Below, piece by piece: positions 13,195 through 17,611 of a DNA stretch of 17,611 nucleotides. The position numbers and the translations under genes were made by a program. This stretch comes from an uncultured Eubacteriales bacterium (GTDB lineage: Bacteria > Bacillota > Clostridia > Oscillospirales > CAG-272): contig ONVJ01000232.1 of assembly GCA_900321265.1 (NCBI GenBank), positions 1-17,611 of the forward strand, written 5' to 3'. The number at the start of each line of letters is the position of its first letter. The stretch's first letter is position 1. Under the pieces are notes generated by a model that ran no database searches, was not told where the DNA came from, and was given only the letters and a program-made list of their open reading frames with translations.

Positions 13195-14016
13195 GTGGCT
13201 TCCGAGAAGGAAAGGCAGACGCTCAGAGACATCGCCGAGGCGCTGAGGGCGGCTGTAGGCAGATCGGGACGCAGATTCACAACCGCGATCATCGCCGCTG
13301 CCGGAGCCTCTTCGCGCATGGGAGGGGCTGTTTCGAAGCAGCATATGCCGCTTGCCGGGATGCCTGTGGTCGTCCATGCCCTGCGGGCATACGACAGAGC
13401 GTCATATATCGACGCCATAGTGGCGGTCGTCAGGGAGGAAGATCTGGCGCTCTTTCAGGAGTACCGCGAATGCTTTGAGATCGGCAAGCTTTTGTCGGTA
13501 ATACCCGGAGGCGCGACCCGGCAGGAATCGGTCATGTGCGGGCTTGAGGCGATCGCGGCGGACAAAAGGCTGAAGGACACCTCCTATGTCGCCGTCGCCG
13601 ACGGAGCGCGGCCGCTGACTACTCCCGGGATGATAGACCGCGTATGTCTCGAAGCATACAGACACCGCGCGGCCACCGCCGTTTCGCTTCCATGCGATAC
13701 AGTCAAGACTCTCGGCGATTCTCCGTCAGATATACAGAAAGAGCTGATCGCCTCCACGGTGGAGCGGAGCGGCGTCAGGCTTGCCGCTACACCTCAGGTC
13801 TTCGAGATCGGGCTCTACCGGGCCGCGGTATACTCTGCGGCAGAGGAGGGCTTCGAGACGACCGACGACAACGCACTCGTAGAACGGATAGGAGTTAAGA
13901 TCAAAGCCGTGGACTGCGGCAGAACTAATATCAAGATCACCGAGCCCGCCGACCTCGCGATCGCGGAGGCGATCCTGGCCTTCAGGGAAAAGGAATCCGC
14001 GGGGACGACTTCCTGA
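13195..14016 (+). CDS. ispD: 2-C-methyl-D-erythritol 4-phosphate cytidylyltransferase IspD
   Basis: IspD transfers CMP from CTP to MEP, the third step of the MEP isoprenoid pathway. The 273-residue product has the nucleotide-binding loop AAGASSRMGGAVSKQ (35-49), GGATRQESVMCGL, VADGARPL, then ATPQVF, TDDNALVE and TNIKITEPADLAIAE, covering the family in order. The start is GTG at 13195, supported by GAGGAGAA about ten bases upstream and a 3-base gap after rpiB. This leaves an N-terminal extension of about 28 charged residues before the usual first strand (TTAIIAAAG); no other start codon in frame would remove it while keeping the loop. Followed by a hairpin and then ispF. Confidence 0.95.
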   Translation: MASEKERQTLRDIAEALRAAVGRSGRRFTTAIIAAAGASSRMGGAVSKQHMPLAGMPVVVHALRAYDRASYIDAIVAVVREEDLALFQEYRECFEIGKLLSVIPGGATRQESVMCGLEAIAADKRLKDTSYVAVADGARPLTTPGMIDRVCLEAYRHRAATAVSLPCDTVKTLGDSPSDIQKELIASTVERSGVRLAATPQVFEIGLYRAAVYSAAEEGFETTDDNALVERIGVKIKAVDCGRTNIKITEPADLAIAEAILAFREKESAGTTS

Positions 14017-14022
14017 CCCCGG

Positions 14023-14056
14023 ACGCCGTTCGGCAAGCGCTGCCCCGGGCGTTTTA
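14023..14056 (+). other. Hairpin between ispD and ispF
   Basis: ACGCC (14023-14027) can pair with GGCGT (14048-14052), with an inner GGCA/TGCC stem, followed by a short TTTT. It could be a weak attenuator or an mRNA-processing site within the operon; the T-tract is too short for confident termination. Confidence 0.35.
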
Positions 14057-14082
14057 AATCAAACCACACCTGAATTGTTGAA

Positions 14083-14565
14083 ATGATCAGAATCGGACAC
14101 GGATACGACGTACACCGGCTTGTTCCGGGACGCAAACTCATGATCGGGGGAGTCGCGATCCCCTTTGAAAAAGGCCTCGACGGTCACTCAGACGCCGACG
14201 TTCTTCTCCACGCGATCTGCGACTCACTGCTCGGAGCAGCGGCGATGGGAGACATCGGGAAGCATTTCCCCGACACCGATCCGGCATATGCCGGAGCCGA
14301 CAGCCTCGTCCTGCTGAAGAAGGTGGCGGAGCTGATCGGTGAGGAGGGCTGGCGGGTCGTCAACATCGACTCTACAGTGATAGCCCAGCGCCCGAAGCTG
14401 GCGCCCTATATCGAGCTGATGCGCGGCAGGATAGCTTCCGCGCTCGACACCGATATTTCCTGCGTCAGCGTAAAGGCGACGACCGAGGAAAAGCTCGGCT
14501 TTACCGGGACCGGAAAGGGCATCGCGGCCCACGCCGTATGCCTTATCTGCCGGAAGGAGGACTGA
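14083..14565 (+). CDS. ispF: 2-C-methyl-D-erythritol 2,4-cyclodiphosphate synthase IspF
   Basis: IspF cyclises CDP-ME 2-phosphate to MEcPP with loss of CMP, using Zn. The 160-residue product starts at the canonical MIRIGHGYDVH (metal ligands Asp9 and His11). It has LDGHSDADVLLHAICDSLLGAA with the third His, GDIGKHFPDTD, VNIDSTVIAQRPKL, and the C-terminal ATTEEKLGFTGTGKGIAAHAV, all conserved. It is complete. No ribosome-binding sequence is visible before the ATG, unlike its neighbours, and it follows ispD by 66 bases with a hairpin between. The two genes act in one pathway; ispE, for the intervening step, is not here. Confidence 0.97.
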   Translation: MIRIGHGYDVHRLVPGRKLMIGGVAIPFEKGLDGHSDADVLLHAICDSLLGAAAMGDIGKHFPDTDPAYAGADSLVLLKKVAELIGEEGWRVVNIDSTVIAQRPKLAPYIELMRGRIASALDTDISCVSVKATTEEKLGFTGTGKGIAAHAVCLICRKED

Positions 14566-14570
14566 AACAA

Positions 14571-15272
14571 ATGAATGAATTCAAACCGAAAAGACCTATG
14601 ATACTTATATCCCCGTCGATCCTGGCCGCCGACTTTTCGGCGCTAGGCGAGGACGTGGCAAAGATCGAATACGCCGCCGATTATCTTCACATCGACGTCA
14701 TGGACGGTCATTTCGTCCCGAACCTCTCGCTCGGACCGCAGGTCGTCGGATCGCTCAGAAAGCGCTCCGGCCTGATCTTCGACGTTCACCTCATGATAAC
14801 CGATCCCGAAAAATACGCCGACGCCTTCATCGACGCCGGAGCCGACATCCTAACCTTTCACCTCGAAGCGGTCGACGATCCGGCGCGTGTGATCGAAAAG
14901 ATCCGCTCACGCGGAGTAAAAGCCGGGATCGCGATATCCCCCGACACTCCCGCCGAGGCGGTCTTCCCTTTCCTTTCCTCGGTAAAGATGGTCCTGGTAA
15001 TGACCGTCTATCCCGGATTCGGAGGACAGAAGCTGATCGAAGGGATGACGGAAAAGATCGCCGCGGTGAGATATGAGGCAGAAACGCGCGGCCTTGATCT
15101 TGACATCGAGGTCGACGGCGGGATCGGGGCGAAAAACGTCGGCCTTCTGACCTCCGCCGGTGCCAACGTGATCGTGGCGGGTTCGTCGGTCTTCAAAGCC
15201 GAAGATCCCGCGGAAGCGGTCGAGGAGATCAGGGAGGCCTCCGAGGCATCCTTCAGCCCCGAACAGTTATAA
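14571..15272 (+). CDS. rpe: Ribulose-phosphate 3-epimerase
   Basis: It interconverts ribulose 5-phosphate and xylulose 5-phosphate. The 233-residue product has ISPSILAADF, HIDVMDGHFVPNLSLG (catalytic Asp and His ligand), DVHLMI, VMTVYPGFGGQKLI, and EVDGGIG with the second catalytic Asp, then the phosphate-binding ANVIVAGSSVF. The ATG at 14571 has AAGGAGG ten bases upstream, inside the end of ispF; the conserved core begins about ten residues later. It ends the operon. With rpiB it supplies both reversible pentose phosphate isomerisations. No clear terminator follows. Confidence 0.97.
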   Translation: MNEFKPKRPMILISPSILAADFSALGEDVAKIEYAADYLHIDVMDGHFVPNLSLGPQVVGSLRKRSGLIFDVHLMITDPEKYADAFIDAGADILTFHLEAVDDPARVIEKIRSRGVKAGIAISPDTPAEAVFPFLSSVKMVLVMTVYPGFGGQKLIEGMTEKIAAVRYEAETRGLDLDIEVDGGIGAKNVGLLTSAGANVIVAGSSVFKAEDPAEAVEEIREASEASFSPEQL

Positions 15273-15404
15273 AGAAAAAACGAATAATAATACGCATATC
15301 AGAATAGCCGGGCGCCCGCAATTGCTACACGGATTCTTTCTTCCGCGCCGACTAAGCCACCTTTCGCACCCCATATTCTATTATTACAGGCAGGAAGTAT
15401 CGAA
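15273..15404. other. Intergenic region before the fusion gene
   Basis: These 132 bases have no ORF of note and no promoter I can call with confidence. A 10-bp perfect palindrome CGGGCGCCCG lies at 15309-15318 and an AT-rich tract at 15375-15387. AGGAAG (about 15391-15396) is the ribosome site for the next gene. If the next protein is an autoregulator, its operator would be expected here. Confidence 0.4.
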
Positions 15405-17611
15405 ATGATGAACAAAGAGATCCGTGAAGTCGCCTCCAGGATCAGGACTCTCCGCGAAGTCGCGGGAATGAGCGAGCAGGAGGCAGCAGCCAAGACCGAG
15501 GTATCGCTTGACGAATACCGGGCGCTGGAGCTGGGCGAACGGGACTTTCCGTTTACCTTCATATATAAGGCCGCCGATACCTTCGGCGTCGAGATGAGAG
15601 ATATACTCGAAGGTACCAGCCCGAATCTGTCGCTCTATACCGTCACCCGCAAGGGCGACGGCATGCCGATCGCCAGGAACACCGGTTTTGTCTACAACAA
15701 CCTCGCTCCCTCCTTCAAGCACAAGAACGCCGAACCCTTCTGGGTAAGCATCCCTCCCGAGAGCGGGAACGAGCCTCCCGTCTTCACACATCACAACGGA
15801 CAGGAGATAGACATAGTCATCAAGGGCAAGCTCGAGATTAGGATCCACAACCGGATCGAGATACTGACAGAGGGAGACACGATCTACTACAACTCATCGG
15901 CTCCCCACGCCCTAAGGGCGCTCGGCGGCAAGGTCTGCGAGATCTACGCTATCGTGATCAAGCCCGGCGAGGACGACAACTCCTTCGATCAGACCCCGGT
16001 AAGCGTTACGTCTCCGGGCGACCGTCCGCTCAAGACGGTCTGCGACGAGTTTATCGACCTCTCCTTCGATCAGAACGGGATAGTAAACGGAGTCCGCTTC
16101 AAGAACGCCGAAAGATTCAATTTCGCCTTCGACGTGGTAGACAGGATCGCCGAGAAAACTCCCGACAAGCGCGCGATGCTCTGGGTCGGAGCAAACAAGC
16201 GGGATCACTCCTTCACCTTCGGAGACATGTCGAAGTACTCGAACATGACAGCGAACTATTTCGCCTCGCTCGGCATCAAGAAGGGCGACCGCGTCATGCT
16301 CGTGCTGAAACGCCACTACCAGTTCTGGTTCTGCATGCTCGCGCTCCACAAGCTCGGCGCGATAGCCATTCCCGCGACGAACCAGCTCGTCCTGCATGAT
16401 TTCGAATACAGATACGAATCGGCCGACGTCACCGCGATCGTCTGTACGGCCGACGGGGAGACGCATCTCCACGCCGAGGCAGCCGCCGCAAACCGCCCCG
16501 ACATGATAAAGATCCTGGTCGGCGGAAAACGCGACGGATGGTTCGACTACAACAGCGAGATGACCCTCTGCTCAGACAGATTCCCCCGCACGAAGGACTC
16601 GATATGCGGAGAAGACCCGATGATAATGCTCTTCACATCGGGCACCTCCGGATACCCCCGCATAGCCACCCACAGCTGCACATATCCTCTCGGGCACTAC
16701 ATCACCGCCAGATGCTGGCATTCGGTCCATCCCGACGGTCTCCACTTCACCGTTTCCGACACCGGCTGGGGCAAGGCGCTCTGGGGCAAGCTATACGGCC
16801 AGTGGCTCTGCGAAGCTCCGGTATTCACATACGACTTCGACAGATTCAATCCCGCGGATATCCTGCCGCTCTTCGAGAAATACCGCATAACCACCTTCTG
16901 CGCGCCTCCGACGATCTACAGATATCTCATCAGAGAGGATCTCTCGAAATACAACCTCTCCTCGATCGTCTATGCAACGACCGCCGGAGAGGCGCTCAAC
17001 CCCGAGGTCTCGAACATATTCTACAATTCGACCGGCCTTAGGATAATGGAGGCTTTCGGACAGACCGAGACCACCCTCGTCATCGGCAACTTCATGGGAA
17101 TGATCCCGAAGCCGGGATCGATGGGCAAGCCCTCCCCTCTCTACAAGGTCGCGCTGCTCAATCCCGAAGGAAAGCCCTGCGAGCCGGGTGAACCCGGCGA
17201 GATCTGCATCGACATCCGCGAAGGCAAGCCCTGCGGTCTCTTCTTAGGGTATTTCAAGGACAAGGAAGGCACCGACGCCGCCATGCATGACGGATTCTAC
17301 CACACCGGCGACACCGCGACGATCGACGAGGACGGCTACTTCTGGTATATCGGAAGGATCGACGACGTCATCAAATCGTCGGGCTACCGCATTGGCCCCT
17401 TCGAGATCGAGAGCGTCATAATGGAGCTCCCATATGTTCTCGAATGCGCGGTAACAGCGGTTCCCGACGAGATCCGCGGTCAGATAGTAAAAGCCACGAT
17501 CATCCTGACAAAGGGCACGGTCGGCACCGAGGCGCTGAAGAAGGAGATCCAGAATTACGTCAAGACGCATACCGCGCCGTACAAATACCCGCGTGTCGTC
17601 GAGTTCACCGA
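15405..17611 (+). CDS. XRE helix-turn-helix / cupin / acyl-CoA ligase fusion (3' partial)
   Basis: One frame is open from ATG 15405 to the window edge: 735 codons plus two bases, with no stop. Residues 8-70 form an XRE-type helix-turn-helix (SRIRTLREVAGMSEQEAA through FGVEMRDILEG). Residues about 110-185 form a cupin with candidate metal ligands His129, His130, Glu134 and His168. Residues about 235-735 are an AMP-forming acyl-CoA synthetase of the medium-chain type. The P-loop is TSGTSGYPR (411-419), with Arg where Lys is usual, followed by SDTGWGKALW, FGQTE (551-555), YHTGD (632-636) and the hinge IGRIDDVIKSSGYR. The window ends just before the catalytic C-terminal Lys region, so about 80-100 residues are missing. 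The enzyme half should activate a carboxylic acid to acyl-CoA via acyl-AMP; substrate unknown. The N-terminal half matches XRE-cupin regulators, suggesting ligand-linked control. Confidence 0.9.
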   Translation, partial: MMNKEIREVASRIRTLREVAGMSEQEAAAKTEVSLDEYRALELGERDFPFTFIYKAADTFGVEMRDILEGTSPNLSLYTVTRKGDGMPIARNTGFVYNNLAPSFKHKNAEPFWVSIPPESGNEPPVFTHHNGQEIDIVIKGKLEIRIHNRIEILTEGDTIYYNSSAPHALRALGGKVCEIYAIVIKPGEDDNSFDQTPVSVTSPGDRPLKTVCDEFIDLSFDQNGIVNGVRFKNAERFNFAFDVVDRIAEKTPDKRAMLWVGANKRDHSFTFGDMSKYSNMTANYFASLGIKKGDRVMLVLKRHYQFWFCMLALHKLGAIAIPATNQLVLHDFEYRYESADVTAIVCTADGETHLHAEAAAANRPDMIKILVGGKRDGWFDYNSEMTLCSDRFPRTKDSICGEDPMIMLFTSGTSGYPRIATHSCTYPLGHYITARCWHSVHPDGLHFTVSDTGWGKALWGKLYGQWLCEAPVFTYDFDRFNPADILPLFEKYRITTFCAPPTIYRYLIREDLSKYNLSSIVYATTAGEALNPEVSNIFYNSTGLRIMEAFGQTETTLVIGNFMGMIPKPGSMGKPSPLYKVALLNPEGKPCEPGEPGEICIDIREGKPCGLFLGYFKDKEGTDAAMHDGFYHTGDTATIDEDGYFWYIGRIDDVIKSSGYRIGPFEIESVIMELPYVLECAVTAVPDEIRGQIVKATIILTKGTVGTEALKKEIQNYVKTHTAPYKYPRVVEFT

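Noticed and set aside
13322..13332. A further match to GGGGCTGTT, the start of the repeat hairpin
   Set aside because: It lies inside ispD coding sequence and only the short prefix matches; no hairpin or other blocks follow.
12241..13377. Minus-strand open frame of 378 codons opposite tsaB, rpiB and ispD
   Set aside because: It runs across three well-supported genes on the other strand and has no domain-like content; antisense shadow.
15384..16472. Minus-strand open frames opposite the fusion gene
   Set aside because: The plus frame shows helix-turn-helix, cupin and ligase motifs in order; these are antisense shadows.

Overview
The window looks like chromosomal DNA from a Clostridia-type member of the Bacillota, probably an uncultured gut lineage. 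The evidence is moderately high GC by eye, strong AG-rich ribosome-binding sites, textbook sigma-A promoters with 17-bp spacers (at least five), an HPr with both His15 and Ser46, the MEP isoprenoid pathway, lipoprotein-type solute-binding proteins and no outer-membrane genes. No phage, transposase, CRISPR, tRNA or rRNA gene is visible. Seventeen protein genes are supported.

Layout. Bases 1-187 hold copy 1 of a roughly 187-bp intergenic repeat. HPr follows on the minus strand with its own promoter. A minus-strand operon then runs rimM > trmD > O-antigen-ligase-like membrane protein > two paralogous single-pass membrane proteins (DUF4330-like), from a promoter at about 5193-5165. A back-to-back promoter at 5287-5315 drives yajC on the plus strand. 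Next come two ABC-type substrate-binding lipoproteins, one peptide-type (family 5) and one sugar-type (family 1), with no permease or ATPase genes beside them. The 414-bp gap after them carries copy 2 of the repeat, a terminator-like hairpin and a promoter. A plus-strand housekeeping operon follows: glnS, tsaE, tsaB, rpiB, ispD, ispF, rpe (Gln-tRNA charging, t6A tRNA modification, pentose phosphate interconversion, MEP pathway). The last gene starts at 15405, is open to the right edge, and fuses an XRE-type helix-turn-helix, a cupin and an acyl-CoA/AMP-forming ligase domain in one frame.

Most interesting points. (1) The two intergenic regions 1-187 and 9460-9645 are homologous. Three conserved blocks lie at nearly identical offsets, starting with a 37-nt palindromic hairpin. 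Both lie 50-75 bp downstream of a gene and in that gene's orientation. This is an uncatalogued dispersed element, with a retained terminator-like hairpin, that nothing in the protein annotation explains. (2) The XRE-cupin-acyl-CoA ligase fusion joins a ligand-sensing regulator layout to a metabolic enzyme. (3) Both substrate-binding-protein genes have their stop codon buried in a strong hairpin that lacks a U-tract. (4) A surface-polysaccharide-type module sits directly behind rimM-trmD in one operon.
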